The notes: generated by a model from the sequence alone, not told the origin. A stretch of DNA of 64,000 nucleotides from Hermatobates lingyangjiaoensis (GCA_026182355.1 JAPFBL010000233.1:1364001-1428000); one strand, 5' to 3'. Counted from the first letter of the stretch, positions 18,513 to 31,326 are shown. Translations and numbers: made by a program.

Positions 18513-19208
18513 TTATCGGTTGAGGTTGAGTCCGGGGGAAGAGCGAGCATCAAGTAAGCATATGTATGCCTCCTCTGAAGCTCTTAGGGTAACTTTATTG
18601 TTGGATTCGGGGATCTGTTTCAGGATCTGAACCCTGAAACAGTCATTGAAACTGAGTCCATGCGAGTTCGCATGGATGGCTACAGGATAGTTACTGCGTT
18701 GACCGACTGAAGCCCTATGACCATTCATACGAAGGCTCAACTTATTAGAAGTTAAGCCAACGTAAAAGGAGTCACACTGAGTGCAATCCAGTCGGTAAAC
18801 ACAGTTGCTCGAGGTACAGGAGGAATTGACCTGAACCGGGTAGGAACTATGGTGGAGAGGGGAATCGAAGGAAGGATTAGGATTAACAATCAGGCAAGTT
18901 TGACAGCCACGGCGTCCACATTGTTTCATTCCAGGAACAGGATTGGAAGGCTGAGGGGAAATATGAGAGAAAATGCTTTTTAGATTGGCAGGTTTACGGT
19001 AGGAAATAGAAGGGGGGTGATTAAAGATGGAAGAAGTAGAAGTAGAAGTAGACAGAATCGGAAAAGACTCCTTAATAACAGCACGAAGCTTATAAGCGCC
19101 AGGGAAGTAGGTTGTCAGGAAGAAGGAAGTGTTACTTCTATCCCTCTTGGGTCTGGGTTGGTGGGAGATGTCAGCCGGTAAAACACGACTATCAATGAAA
19201 TGATAGTC
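18513..19208 (-). pseudogene. PLE protein: RT C-terminus plus GIY-YIG endonuclease
   Basis: The open frame runs from the truncation at 19208 to the stop at 18513. It opens with YHFIDSRVLPADISHQPRPK and SFFLTTYFPGAYKLRAVIKE, the thumb/linker region after the RT, then SISYRKPANLKSIFSHI. A Cys cluster follows (CGRRGCQTC), then the GIY-YIG domain: CVYRLDCTQCDSFYVGLTSN, KLSLRMNGHRASVG and SEEAYICLLDA. The endonuclease nicks DNA so that the RT can prime on it; PLE endonucleases favour AT-rich targets. There are no internal stops, so this copy is young, but the RT palm is absent. Confidence 0.92.
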
Positions 19209-19266
19209 TGCGGTTTCCGAGTTCAGTACCGCCCTGTCTTCCTGCGGGACTCTTCGCTCTTCGCAC

Positions 19267-19303
19267 CTCCTGATGACGACGATTGTCGAAATATCGATGT
19301 GAG
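19267..19303 (+). ncRNA. hammerhead-like motif (family D, inverted copy)
   Basis: Same 37-nt sequence as 18171-18207 in opposite orientation: CTC, CTGATGA, C, GAC-GATT-GTC, GAA, ATATCGATGT, GAG. Confidence 0.45.
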
Positions 19304-19404
19304 TTATGTCTGTGTCTTTCTGTGTGTTTCCTTCGTTTTTTATTTTATTGTAAAAAAGTCCGCTGGACCGTTTCTTTTAATTGTATATATATATATATAT
19401 ATAT

Positions 19405-20960
19405 TGGTATAAATAGGCAGCAGATCCTCTTTTAAACAAGTATCATTAAAATTAACTGCAGTCTCGGACATTCACGATCTTAAGACTGAGAGATTCGATC
19501 CTACGAACTAACCTCCTGCTAACAGGGTTCAACTGGAAAGGAGCTGGCCAAGTGATATGTTAAATTAAAATCGATGACTCATGCTTAGTCATTGCTATAA
19601 ATAGATTAAAAGGATAGTACAGGTTAATATAAAGAGAAGGTCAAAGGTCAATAATGAACAAGAAACAAGCGGTTAGAATAAAAGAGTTGAAAGTCCAAGA
19701 AATTCAAGAAAGGTCAAGTGACAAGTTAAATTAAAATCGATGACTCATGCTTAGTCATTGCTATAAATAGATTAAACTATTATATATATAATTATAATAG
19801 AGGCATAGTTATATATATTATATAAATATATAATATATATGATATTATTATATATATATATAAGAAAAAAGAACACTTTCCAATGTTTAAAGATTGGGGT
19901 GTGATTACTAGATCAAATGTGCTTCCGGCGAGACACTTTTGATCATTTGACAGGAAGATTTGAGTTAGATCATGTATATTAATTGGAATTAGAAGTCCTC
20001 ACTTTGAACGCTTCAGTGGAAGAACATATTAGTCTTTCAAAAGTACTACTGCCTCTCTACTTGATATCAATTGTTAATTGTTCGTAATTATTACAGTATC
20101 AATGCTATTTAGAATCACAATCCTGCCATTATTTTAATTAACTCTTACCTCTGCCTCTATATATATATATTTATTCAGTTAGTTTTTGTGTTTTTATTTC
20201 ACTATGATTTACTATTTTTATTTATTTGTTTATTTATGATATTATACAAATTATTTTATTTTTATTTATTTATTTTCTACGTATGCTAATTATGGATGTA
20301 TGCTAAACTAAATTCTATAATTTCACATGTACTTTAAAATGATTATTTACCATTTATTTTGTATTTTAAAATACATTGCTAATAATGCTAGTTCAATCAT
20401 CAATTAAAATCTTATTCCTTAATCTTTTTAACAAACAGTTTTGATTTGTTTTTCTTATTTTTTTCAGATTTTTGAAGAAATATATCTCATTAAACTTCAC
20501 TTCTTTTTGCCTTTATGTGGGATTTATTAAATTTATAAATTAACGTTGATTAAGAATAATGCTATCATCAACATATTTTAATTAATAATCAATCATGAAA
20601 AGAAATTTAATAGGAAAATGAAATAATTATAAGAGTTATTAGAAGTAAGGTAATTCTTAAAACAGTGGTTTCAACTAGTTTCAGGTCATGGGCAACCAGC
20701 TTAAAAGAATATTGGGGACCATTCTACATTTGAGGAAGTATAAAGTAAGCCTACACAATAACCATTTTGGATGATATATATTTCTTCAAAACAGAATTGC
20801 GAAAATTTATATAAAATAATTGCCAAGTAACATTTAGTTTAAATATACTTTTTTAAAAAAAATATCTTGAAATTCCATGATTCTTTATATCATATCGCCA
20901 TGAAATGTATTTTACAAAAAATGAAATAATTTAAGAATATACAATAGATATTTTTTATTT
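19405..20960. other. AT-rich; 52-bp direct repeat pair
   Basis: Two identical blocks (about 19558-19609 and 19725-19776) contain ATCGATGACTCATGCTTAGT and CTATAAATAG. Inside is the hairpin ATGACT..AGTCAT, an AP-1-type TGACTCA and a TATA-like stretch. TA-rich DNA follows to 19862. No gene is recognised. Confidence 0.5.
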
Positions 20961-20965
20961 CCAAT

Positions 20966-21720
20966 TCAATTCAGTCTTTTTTCTTTGTAAACAAACTTTT
21001 GGGTTCTCTTCTCAAAGACATGCTTTTCAATTGTCATGAGAAACATTTTCCTCTGGAAGTCGATTCCTTTGTTCAACTTAATGTTCAACAAACATGAAAA
21101 TCCACTGTCGCACTTGTAGGTTGATGCAAATAAAACATATTTGACTGCATGTGACAACAATTTTGGTTAATTATCAATCATAGTGGCTCAAAAGATTTCA
21201 ATGGTAGACAACTGTGAAGATCTTTAAATGACAAATCATTCCACGACTTGAAGAGTTCCTCTTGCAGATCTTATGGACTGCTATGAACATCTTCCTTGAA
21301 TGGATGCCTGATAAAGGATAACTTCCTGTCATGTTCACGTCCGGAGAGTATGACTGCAATTCATCCCGCAGCCTTTTGCAGTCCCCGAGAATTTGCATAT
21401 AAACGCCTTTCTTTACCAAACTATAAAATTGAACCAAATTCTTATCTTCGGCTTGTCTGATCCAGTTTTAATTTCTCTGTCTTGGTGATGTCTTGGTGAG
21501 GGAACAGATTTCAACCTTTCGTTTACAGTTGAAGATTCAGTTTGTTCAAGACTCCAAAATTATCAGTGGAGTATGAAAGTTCTAATTTTAACTGCGTTAG
21601 CATAATTATGAATTCCTATTTTTTTTGAGACTGCAGAAAAAAGTTAATCCTTCTATTAGTTCAATTTTCCTGAACACGATCCACCGGAGTGTAGAGTAGC
21701 AACACCTCAAAGTCGGAACC
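20966..21720 (-). pseudogene. hAT-type (ZBED-like) transposase relic
   Basis: Minus strand, broken frames, N- to C-terminal order: MLTQLKLELSYSTDNFGVLN and KLNLQL (about 21600-21500), FYSLVKKGVYMQILG (about 21425), then LFASTYKCDSGFSCLLNIKL (about 21130-21070). The last block matches the hAT dimerisation region 'PFPTTYLCExGFSALxxIKTK', and DNFGxLNKLNLQL matches 'ADIFxHLNELNLSLQG' of ZBED5/FAM200-like hAT proteins. Many stops; long dead. Confidence 0.65.
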
Positions 21721-22609
21721 CATGTCACTATTTTATTATACATTGCATATAGCACGGATCACTAGTAAGTGATACTCCACCAAGGGTAGATTCAACATAA
21801 TAATAATCCAAAAAAAGTATTATGTCATTTATCAATCATAGAAGTAGACATAGTGTAGGCATATGCCATCAATAATGATAAGATAATGGAATCCTCATGA
21901 ACGCAGACATTAGAGATGAGAATTCAGGTTACTAAACTGAACAACATTGGTAGTCAACTATTGGCTTATAATAATTCCTGTTCTTTAGACATTTTAAGAG
22001 TAATTCACATTTTTTTATGTAAAGAATTAAAACTTTTTTTCCCCAATAAAAATGAATGTTTTATCATAAAAATAAATTGAAAAAGTTTTCACAAAATGAA
22101 AAATAAATCAATGTATAAGACAGCGATCTTTAGAATTCGAAATGTTTGAGTAAGCATTTGTATATTATGGATTTTTGGAAAGGAACCTATCGTTGGACCC
22201 TAATAAATCACCAGCAATCTGCCACCTCTCAGCAGAAATATTTCATTTTTTTTTATTCGGGTCTGAATTAAACTTATCATTTGTTTTATCATCTAAAAAT
22301 AAAAAGGACTTTATTCTGATTTATGTTTTTATACGCCCCTTTTTTTTTAAAAAAAAAAACAAACAAATTAATCTAAAGATAAGAGTTGTTCAACTTTTTT
22401 TTTATTCTGAAGCATAGTGATTGCTCATTCCAAGAAGTAATAAACGTCAAACTTGTAAAATATTACAATAAACCAACATCTCCCTAATAAATATCTTATT
22501 ATTATATAACTAAGAACAGTTTTTCTGAAATAGTAGTATATTACCTTGATCATGATAAATTAATACATGAATATATGAATGAGCCGTTTAGCGTCAAAAA
22601 AAACATTTT
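21721..22609. other. AT-rich, no gene seen
   Basis: Nothing recognised. Confidence 0.45.
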
Positions 22610-23215
22610 CTGAAAACAGAAATCGTACTTTAACGTCTCTTTGGTGAATGTAATTTTGAAACAAATTACCTCATCTCATTTTCTATATAATGGTCTATTT
22701 TAAGATATAATTTCATTTTGATCCGTCAAACGGTGTGGCTTGTATCGCTTTCACAAGCTTTGAGATTGAATTATAAGTCAAAATTTTTACATTTTATTGG
22801 AAATAAATATTTTCCGTTGTTTTAAAATTCTGGTTATGTTTTTCGTTTATTTCATTTGTAATCTCAAAAATAATGCCAAAATTTCAAAACTCTAGAGTTA
22901 GCAGTTTAGAAGAAAAAAATGGTTTCTAAAAAACAGTTTTTTGCAAAAAAAGTAATTTTCCCGTCATACATAATTCTTCCCAAACAATAGGGATCTTCTT
23001 CCCTACGAGGCCCATTTTTGTGTAAAATACCAACTTGATCCATCAAAGATTCTGGACCGTAGCGTGGTAACAAGCAATGCTAACACACTCACCCACCCAC
23101 ACACACACAGACATCATCGAAAAAACTTCATAAAACGGATTTAAGGAACTCAAAACATATAATTCCGTCAAAATCTCGAGATCGAATTTTTTCACGATCA
23201 CTATACTTTACTTAT
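22610..23215. repeat. dispersed repeat K (copy 1)
   Basis: It matches 52910-53500 over about 600 bp at moderate identity. Shared phrases include TTTTTACATTTTATTG, TTTTTGTGTAAA, CACCCACC..CACACA and CATCATCGAAAAAACTTCAT. No coding, no clear inverted ends. Probably a non-autonomous transposon of unknown class. Confidence 0.65.
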
Positions 23216-23972
23216 AGTAAAGTAAAATGTAAGAGCGATTTCTGTTTCTCTTGAAAAAAATCATAGGCGCACACATTAATGTTTACACTACTTTCAATAT
23301 TTAATGAACCAAATAATTTCTAATAGTTCTTATATAATGTTAGTAAACTAACTATATCAAAGAACTAATTTTTCCTTAAATTCTGCATTAATTTAAAATT
23401 TAAAACAGGTTAACCAAACTAAACAATCTGTACAATAAACTTTCAATGAATAGTAACATTATTGACTTGGTCATTTGGTAAGAATAATCAAAATTTTTGG
23501 CTAGTTGTGAAGTTGATATCGTTGCATTGTGCGTTCATTGAAAAGTTTGAGATTTCTGATATCTCGTTGTTTGTATACATCCCTCTTTGGACTAAGAGAC
23601 ACTGTGTCAGTGGCACATTGTGCTTATCTCGAGGATGTTTCCAGGAGACCAAAGAAATGAGATAGAGATCCAGACAGCTTGATAGTGCAGTAGCAGTCAC
23701 CCAAATATAGTCTGATTTCAGGGCTTCACAGTTCCCTCTGTTTCAAGTATACTGATAAGATAGGTGACTCGTTTGCAGTTCCGAAGCCTCAATCCAAGAG
23801 CTTGTATAAAAGACCCAATCCAAAATTAAACTTCTCTTTTATTTTGGGTAGTGCAGGTATAGATTATCAAAATATTTTATAACTGAATGTACCAATTTAT
23901 ATAATAATTTCTTCTTACTGTTTTTATAGCAGTAAAACAGCATCCGAAACCAAAGTAGACTCACTTACTAGT

Positions 23973-24175
23973 CAGTTTTTGGAACAATCTGATTTCCGAA
24001 TTTCCTGCTATTGCAAAAGTAGCACTTCACACATTGCTGCCATTTCCCACTACCTACTTATTTGAAACTGGATTTTCCCTTTAAACTGCCATAGAAACCA
24101 AATACCGAAGTAGACTTAATCCTGGGGTTAACTTGAGAATAAAAATCTCAACTATAAAGCCAAAACTGATTACAA
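23973..24175 (+). pseudogene. hAT transposase C-terminal fragment
   Basis: One frame with a single stop reads LISEFPAIAKVALHTLLPFP, TTYLFETGFSL, then TAIETKYRSRLNPGVNLRIK and ISTIKPKL. This is the hAT C-terminal dimerisation block (LLPFPTTYLCExGFSAL..IKTKYRxRL). It is better preserved than the relic at 20966-21720 and on the opposite strand, so a separate insertion. Confidence 0.85.
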
Positions 24176-24179
24176 AACA

Positions 24180-27100
24180 ATCTCTGTGTTCAAATTGCTA
24201 GTAATTCTCTTTTATGTGTTATGCACTTGTCGAAAATATGAAAATTAAAATCTTTTTGTTTTGAATTTTTATTCCAAAAACAGACATTGCAGAAATAGTA
24301 CTTTTTAATTGCTTTTAAACATACATACTATTTAAAAAGGCATATGAAAATATTTATATTTTGATTGTATGAAATCATTAGAATGTGGGGTTGCCGGAAA
24401 AGTTCCTGGAACCAAAAAGGGTTCCTCGTCGAAAAAAGTTTAAAAAATTCTGCCTTATGATATAACAGACAACTGTTTTTCTTGAAAAGAATATCCTTAT
24501 CATACGATATGATACAATGAATATGAAACCAAACCTTCTATGACATTTTGTAACCAACTGCATCATTTTCTACTTCAAAAATCTCGAGTATGACCCTGTA
24601 TGGCTATCATTATTTACCTGTTTATAAGTAAAACGTTTTTCAATATTAAAATTAATGCCTAAAATAAAAATGAAATCCTAGCTTGTAATCGTACATAGAT
24701 TTTAATAATTGAAATAGTAGCTATCAATGTTAATAATTTTCAAATTAAAAATTTTAAACAGTAAATTGATTTCTCTAGTCTGGTATTCATATTGTAGCAA
24801 TGCTATTGAAACAATGGAACAAAGCAGTCGACCATTCTCGCCAAGATATTGTTAGATAAATCGACATCAGGTTACAGTGCCAGTTTATTCTCTAAACGTC
24901 AACTCTGTTTCATTTCTCAGGGTTAATCCAGTTAGATCACATTTAATATTTATTATCTCTATTTCACTAGTTTTTGAAACAAAACTTATCAATTTAAATG
25001 GCGCTGTCTAATAATTAGTTGATTCATATGGCAGAAAAGTTTTGTACCATTTTGGGTATGAAGGATAATTTTTTACTTGGAAATATATTAAATTTGATCT
25101 GAAAAGCTAGAATAATACAATAGTATTTAAAAATGTGTTCACAATTTCTGCTAATTTTGCAAAAAACATGAATTTCTTTCAGATGAATTACCATTTACCA
25201 ATGATCCATATTAGTGACAATTTAGAAGTTTATTTTTATGAATAACCACTATTTAAATAACTATTTTGATGTTTTAGAAATCTAGCAGGCCTAGGCAAAG
25301 AGGGATTTCCTAAAGCTGCTACATAGGATTCAAAGACTTCAAAAGATCTATATCCGTTGAATAGTTGGTGATAGGATTTCAACACTATGGTAATACTATA
25401 ATATAAATATAAGTATATATCTACTCCAAGGTATTTATTTAATTAAGACATCTGTTTTCCTATCTCATTTTTATACAAAGCAAATATAAACTCTTTCCAG
25501 CTGTGCCAGCTTTAATATCATGTATACGCTACGAGAAAAGCCAGAATTACGAGAATTTCAGCATTATCCTGTAAAGCTTACTTACACCAACCAGCAACCC
25601 CAATAACAGAAAGGATTCAAGGATGTCATAATTTTTCTACATTATCCAAGTATACCCCGCATTATAAACACCTGCCTGTGTAAATCTATTTATACGGCAG
25701 GTAATTTAAAATTCTTATATTTTAACGTAGTTTATGGAAACAAACAACTGTCTCAATTTCCCCTATACTTTCTTCTACATTATTACCATCCTTCAACTTG
25801 TTTATGGCTGTTTTTTCTGTATAATCAAAGTGCTGACTGTTGTTTATCTTATTTACTCGAATATCATCAGAGATTCTAATAAGGTTTAACTGTTCATTTT
25901 TATTGAATCTATTTAAATATTAATGGTTATTATAATCTAATGAATTTATTTTTGAATGCTTTGTGGCCAATAGAATAAGTTGTAAGATAACTGAAAACCG
26001 TAGTTTTATAAATTTTTATCTGACGGTATTCTTTAAGGACACAAGTTGGCTAAAAACTATCCAAAAAAGAGTCAATCTGAGGGAATACCTTTCATGGGAT
26101 TCACTCTGTTAAGTGTCCAGGAGTGCTCCTTATTTCATGTGCACGATGTAATTTTTTTTTTTTTATTGTCAGAGAACAGCATGCTCCACCCGAAGGCACC
26201 ACACGCATCAAAATCTTCAATGCTACACAACAATCTCCATCATGCTATGCAAATACAGCTTAAATATATAATAACTAACAACAACAAAATAACTATAATG
26301 ATAACAGAGTAATTGCCACTAGAGTATACAGATAATACAGGCTATTATAATTCAACTCAGTAAACCAAAACTTCCACTATGTTATGCAATATAGCCCAAA
26401 TATACAACAACTTAACAACAACAAAATAACCACAATGACCCAGTAATTATTTCTAACTTTAATAGATATTCTTTAAATATCTGAAGACCTACTATATTTC
26501 ATAATAGTTAGTAGATTATTTCAAAATGATTATCATTAATAATAATTAATCATTAAATACTCTTTTAATATTTAATAATAATAATTTAATAATCATTAAT
26601 ATTAAAAACAATCTATTTTGGTCAGAAAGGAAATATTTCTCTCTTAGTACATATTCTATCAGATTTTTTCCAAATAGTGTACACGAATGCCTGCTCAACT
26701 TCAGCATACTGTAAGTCGTGATGTATATCTCAAAAATTCTAAGGCATATCTTAAATAGCCTCTTTACTTCTATCATCTTATTCCCAATATTCCCACATGC
26801 ACTTTAACTTTTAAAAATATAACTGCTCTTATCAAATTATTATCAATGATTTTTACTATTGACTTGGTTTCTTCCATATTACAGTAAACAGTAGCAGACC
26901 AAAATATTTTGATTCAAATTTATATTTAATCACATAGACATTATGATCTAGCTTTATGGAAAAAAATCTATAAACTAAATCGATCCAAACTTAATCATTT
27001 CTTTTTTTATTTTGTTGGCAATACCCGTTTCAAGGTAGATTAAAACGTTTTAGCTTATATTATAAACAATTAGTATATATAATAAGATGGATAATAAGTA

Positions 27101-27730
27101 ATTATATTTAGTTGAAATTTCATAGTAACTAAGCAATGTTTCAAAAAATACAAAGAATAAAAATAATGGAACTGTTTATTTCGCTGAATATTTTATTTAA
27201 ACAAATTGGTATAGTTCTTAATACATAAAATAGCGTTTTTTTTCATGTCTTCAATCAAATAGAGTGCTAGAGATATAATATTATTATATATGATCTCTTC
27301 TGGAAAAATCAAAAAAAAAGTGTAAATAAAAATAAAACAAGACAGAAAAAACAGTGAAATATAATCGGAATGAAGAAACAAAGTGAAATTAGAGAAAGAA
27401 GATGTTTTCTGACAGCCTCTGCTCTTTATATCTTTGAATATGATTGCAGGACTGAATATTACATAATGGTTTTCCATCAAGGATAACCTCCAAGTCCTCA
27501 TATCATACAATGATACAGGTAAAACATCCATTTGTCTGTATTATAATCCCACAAAATACTTTGACATTACTTATAATTTAAAAAAATATTTTCGATTAAA
27601 TAGAACATTTTAGCAAATTTTAAAACTTATAATAATATTGTAATTATTTTTTTGGACAATATATTAACTCAGTTTTAATATTAATATTAAATATATCAAA
27701 ATAATGATAATATATATAATATATCAGGTA
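24180..27730. other. AT-rich, no gene seen
   Basis: Short open frames (e.g. 26046-26312) have no recognisable motif. ATT/TAA-rich runs occur near 26560-26600 and 27650-27730. Confidence 0.45.
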
Positions 27731-27830
27731 AACAAAAGTTGACCCAGCAGAGCAGATTACACTGAAAATAAACTGTGACACATAGAAAGAAACATAATAA
27801 AGACTTATAAAAGTGAGTCTTTACACCAAT
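27731..27830 (-). repeat. PLE-type terminal repeat fragment (family F)
   Basis: CTGTGACACATAGAAAGAAA and GCAGATTACACTGAAAATAA recur inverted at 30540-30625 and in part at 29617-29650 and 40365-40400. No clear hammerhead core in this copy. Confidence 0.55.
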
Positions 27831-27839
27831 ATATATATA

Positions 27840-27911
27840 AATATACAAAATTAAATTTTATCAGGACAAAATTCAATTTTCTTTCCGTTCACGGTCAATA
27901 CTTTTATCAAG

Positions 27912-27912
<1 letters not shown>
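27840..27912. repeat. deleted family G fragment
   Basis: TTTATCAGGAC and CACGGTCAATACTTTTATCA are the two ends of family G with the middle missing. It abuts the TA run at 27913-27947. Confidence 0.6.
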
Positions 27913-27949
<37 letters not shown>

Positions 27950-27952
<3 letters not shown>

Positions 27953-28114
27953 GTGGCCACCAGAGTGCGTGCGTGTTCGTCGCATTCGACCGTCCGCTCA
28001 GTTGGCTTTAGCTACTCAAAGGGACTACTTTTGCCCGATGACGACGAATGCCGGAATACCGTTGTGAGTCTTGTTTGTGTGTGTTTTTATTTGTTTTTCT
28101 CTTTCCTTTGCGAA
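27950..28114 (+). repeat. PLE terminal repeat, family D (copy)
   Basis: The core CCGATGACGACGAATGCCGG at 28035-28054 and GTTGTGAGTC correspond to the family D motif, with U4 changed to C. TA runs flank both ends (27913-27947 and 28115-28133). Confidence 0.7.
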
Positions 28115-28134
28115 CTTTATATATATATGTATAT

Positions 28135-28250
28135 AAAGTTTAAACCACAATGGAAAATGAAAAAAAAAATAGAAACAAATACTTTGAGGCCTTTTATTAA
28201 TGTCATCAGACAGTAAACAAAGTAAAAACTCAGAAGCTATTATACTATAT
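28135..28250 (-). repeat. PLE terminal repeat, family I (degenerate)
   Basis: TTTGAGGCCTTTTATTAATG followed by TCATCAGACAG on the plus strand is a weakened version of the family I ribozyme-like motif at 57617-57650 (same GAGGCCTTT and TCATCAG). Confidence 0.6.
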
Positions 28251-28254
28251 CTGT

Positions 28255-29410
28255 TTGTTGAAATAGTCAAATTGTTCAAAGTTTAATAATTAATGATTGA
28301 CAATTATTAAGTAATCTTGACAAAGGGATAATAAACTTTACTTTATATTAGTTGCTTATTTTAAAGGCAGCATAAAATATGTTACTTTATTGTACAATCT
28401 TTGGAAAACTTTCACCGGATGGCTTCTATTATTCTATGTTGCAATATTGTTTTGATATTAATTATAATGTAATTTTTTGTTTAATTATAATATGATAAAT
28501 GGAGAGAATAGTTTGAAGTAACATTTAAATTGAAACGTAACTACCAGAAAATAAATTTAAACGAATAAAAAAAAATATAAATATGACTTGAAAAATGGGA
28601 AAATAAAAGAGTTAGATGTCAAAATCTCATGATTCAAGAATAAAATCAGCTCTTCTTTATATATATATTTAGTTAAAAAATATTTTTTTTAGAATGTTCA
28701 ACCTTCTGTCAAAATTGAATTATTAATCAATATTATTTTTTAGGATGTAGTACAACTGAATCAATTTAACGGTTCATTAAAAAAGTAAGCAAAGAAAATA
28801 AGAGGTTAAAATATGACAAGGTGGTGAAATGGTCAGAAGAAAAAAAAAAAGTTGAGAGGAAATAGGAAATAAAAAAGATAAAAGGTTAAGTAACTGTCGA
28901 TAACGACTGATAAATTCTTGAAAGAGGCTCACTCTCTCTCTTCCTCTTTGGCTGAGGAGAAGGTTTAATTTTACGGTTGGACAAGTTTTTGTTTCAATCA
29001 AGTCGACAGCCTGCTATAATCCGATCAAATATTTAATTTCCTCTATAGGAAGAGGGTTAATCAGGTTTAAGTGGGTAAAATCTGTGTTGGAGGAAAGGTG
29101 ATAGACTTAAGAGTAGTATCCAAGCCAGATCGGAGTCATCCATTAGCGTTTCGGCCTGATAAATCACAAAGGCTTGTCCTTTCACCCCCCCTCCCCCCCA
29201 CTCCACACTCACCCTTAACAAATAAATCTTTTTTAATCAAATAAATCACACCCTCCACACCCCCTTTTATATTTCTCAGCCTAAAGGCTTTATACCTATT
29301 TCAGTGTGAGTGTAAACTTTCACTTTTCCACCATCAACAGAACTAATCTTCCTCTCGCGAAACGAAGAGATTCTATAAACAAAGTATATTTTACCAAAAA
29401 TCTACTAAAC
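28255..29410. other. AT-rich, no gene seen
   Basis: A pyrimidine-rich patch with runs of C (29180-29280) is the only compositional oddity. Confidence 0.45.
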
Positions 29411-29430
29411 TAATATATATATATATATAT

Positions 29431-29600
29431 ACCTTTTCGTTGGAAATACGATCTGAAATGGACAAATATAGTTCAATGTAGAAAAAAGAAACATAGAGAA
29501 ATTAAAAGCACACACTTACAGTCTCTAATTTTTGGTTTGAACCAACATAAGAGAGGGTTCTTATGTTAACTAAGCCCACTGGTACAGACTATACATACTC
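29431..29600 (-). repeat. PLE terminal repeat, family C
   Basis: CGTTGGAAATACGATC starts the block, then GTTCAATGTAGAAAAAAGAA and CTCTAATTTTTGGTTTGAAC. The core (CTTCAG side) is deleted and replaced by a short hairpin, ACATAAGAGAGGGTTCTTATGT. A TA run lies at 29412-29430. Confidence 0.7.
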
Positions 29601-29870
29601 GTATATATACGAAATGTGGTTTGGCAGGACAGATTACACTTAAAATAAGTGTTGAGTGTGTTGAAGCCTCCTTCCGTGAATTATATATGGAGGCATTTTA
29701 TGTTTTTGAAAAAATGCCCATTATCAATAGTCAGGATGGAATAATTGCAAGAATGCTGAAATTATCTGAGGACAGTCAGATGAGAAACCAGGCAGGGTGG
29801 TGCAAGCAAGTCAGAAGTGTGGAAGATGAAACAACAATTTGCCTACTACCTTTTGGTAACCTCCCATAAG
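29601..29870 (+). other. unidentified 82-codon ORF overlapping a repeat fragment
   Basis: The frame 29621-29869 begins in a family F fragment (GGCAGGACAGATTACACT) and reads VEASFRELYMEAFYVFEKMP. I recognise no family. It could be decayed transposon coding or chance. Confidence 0.2.
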
Positions 29871-30099
29871 TTGAATACATATAGAGTATATGTATTCATT
29901 GTTACTTTTTTTTCAATTGTTTGATATTTTTAAATTTCTATAAATTGTTATGTTTATAGAATTGTATTTTAATTAATAATATTTTGAAAATCGTTGACGG
30001 AGACCAAAGCATGTCGTTGTACTAATAATACTTTTGGTGAACTCGTATATATTGTTCTTAATATACAGAAAATCTATGAGATAAGGTGGAAAAATTAAA

Positions 30100-30185
30100 T
30101 AGAAAATGTGAGAAATTCAAAATTGGCATTCATTTTAACAAAACTTGCTTAAATGAAGGCCTGATTCCTAAATACATAAATATAC
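30100..30185 (+). pseudogene. PLE N-terminal micro-fragment
   Basis: Reads IHFNKTCLNEGLIPKYINIQ. The pattern 'F N x x C x x E x L x P x x' is the start of PLE proteins. Related fragments lie at 31213-31290 and 40797-40870, all ending where the codons become TA-rich. Confidence 0.55.
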
Positions 30186-30297
30186 AAACACTTATGAAAT
30201 AAGCACTTTCAAAAGATTTCCACATACATTTTTTTTTAACTAATATCAGTAGTAAGAGAAGAGGGAAAACCAAAATCGTTGCAGAACGACGGTATAT

Positions 30298-30480
30298 ATA
30301 TATAAAGATTTCACATAAACACGTGAAATAACAATCAATGATCAAATCACAATGAGAAAATGGGAAAACAAGACTAAGATCTTTCAACCGTAACAAGCGG
30401 TCTTCGTCACCGCTGACGTTGGGTTTTTAACTCTGACGAAGACCGCTTGTTACGGTTGAAAGATCTTAGTCTTCTTTTCA
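30298..30480. repeat. family A inverted pair with very short spacer
   Basis: The left arm is in minus orientation to 30412 and the right arm in plus orientation to 30478, joined by about 6-12 bp near CACCGCTGACG. The right arm keeps a complete hammerhead-like motif (30429-30471, first base of stem I changed). TA runs flank both ends. Confidence 0.8.
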
Positions 30481-30509
30481 TATATATATATTATAGAAAA
30501 ATGGAAGGA

Positions 30510-30625
30510 CGACAGTCGACTGATATTGAATGATATAGAATAATGAGCCTTTGTTGTGTTTCTTTCTATGTGTCACAGTTTATTTTAAGGTTAATCTGTC
30601 CTGCCGGACCGCTTTTCGTTCGGCA
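30510..30625 (+). repeat. PLE-type terminal repeat (family F)
   Basis: GTTTCTTTCTATGTGTCACA, then TAATCTGTCCTGCCGGACCG. It mirrors 27731-27830 and lies between TA runs. Confidence 0.6.
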
Positions 30626-30659
30626 ATATATAATATATATATATATATATAATTTATAT

Positions 30660-31190
30660 TATATGATACAGTGGTTTATATACATAAATATAGACTCTCA
30701 ATAATTTTATTGAGCTACGTACCAAGTGTGAGCTGTTGAATATAATTGGCGTGAAGTTATCTTTTTACTGTTAAGTTAATCTCATGTTTCAAACAAGATA
30801 TATGAACGACATCAACAGAGTTAATAAAATGGGTGACATGAGAGCCTTCAATTCTAAAGCTAATTACTTCTCTGGGTGTTCATGATGAACTGGAGATTCA
30901 GCTTCCTTCTCAAACTCCTAATTCCTTTTGCCCCTTCATTTTCTCTGAGACTATTCTGTGTTTCGTAATTCTCCTTAACTAGCACTCCATTTTTATGCAA
31001 ATTAGTGTTATATTCAAATAAAAAGGCTTTTATAAAAACCATGGTACCATATTAACAAAATAAAAAGCCTTACCCAGATGAAGATATATAAATTATTATA
31101 AGGGCTGGATAATATATCTCTGAGATATTTTTTTTTGCTAGGTTAATTCATCAAATAATTCTTTGTTAATATATTAAGAGTTCACCAATA
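30660..31190. other. AT-rich, no gene seen
   Basis: Nothing recognised. Confidence 0.45.
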
Positions 31191-31212
31191 TATATATATA
31201 TATATATATATA

Positions 31213-31289
31213 GAAACAGGTATCAGCTAAATTTGGTGTCATTTTCAATAATGTGTGTGTCAAAGAAGGACTGCTACCAAAATTTACGA

Positions 31290-31290
<1 letters not shown>
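31213..31290 (+). pseudogene. PLE N-terminal micro-fragment between TA arrays
   Basis: Reads VSAKFGVIFNNVCVKEGLLP then KFTNI and runs straight into a TA array (31290-31340). TA array 31191-31212 precedes it. Confidence 0.6.

Positions 31291-31326
<36 letters not shown>

Larger units (their letters stand above)
18124..19382 (-). mobile_element. family D Penelope-like element, 5'-truncated, inverted ends
   Basis: The gene is on the minus strand and ends at 18513. Its 3' UTR and terminal repeat follow to 18124. The same terminal repeat recurs inverted at 19208-19350, cutting the gene in frame at 19208. Arms are 150 and 143 bp; the difference is one GCGAAGA heptamer. Outer ends lie in TA runs (18112-18123 and 19383-19404). 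An inverted partial terminal repeat at the 5' side is a known Penelope configuration. Confidence 0.88.
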
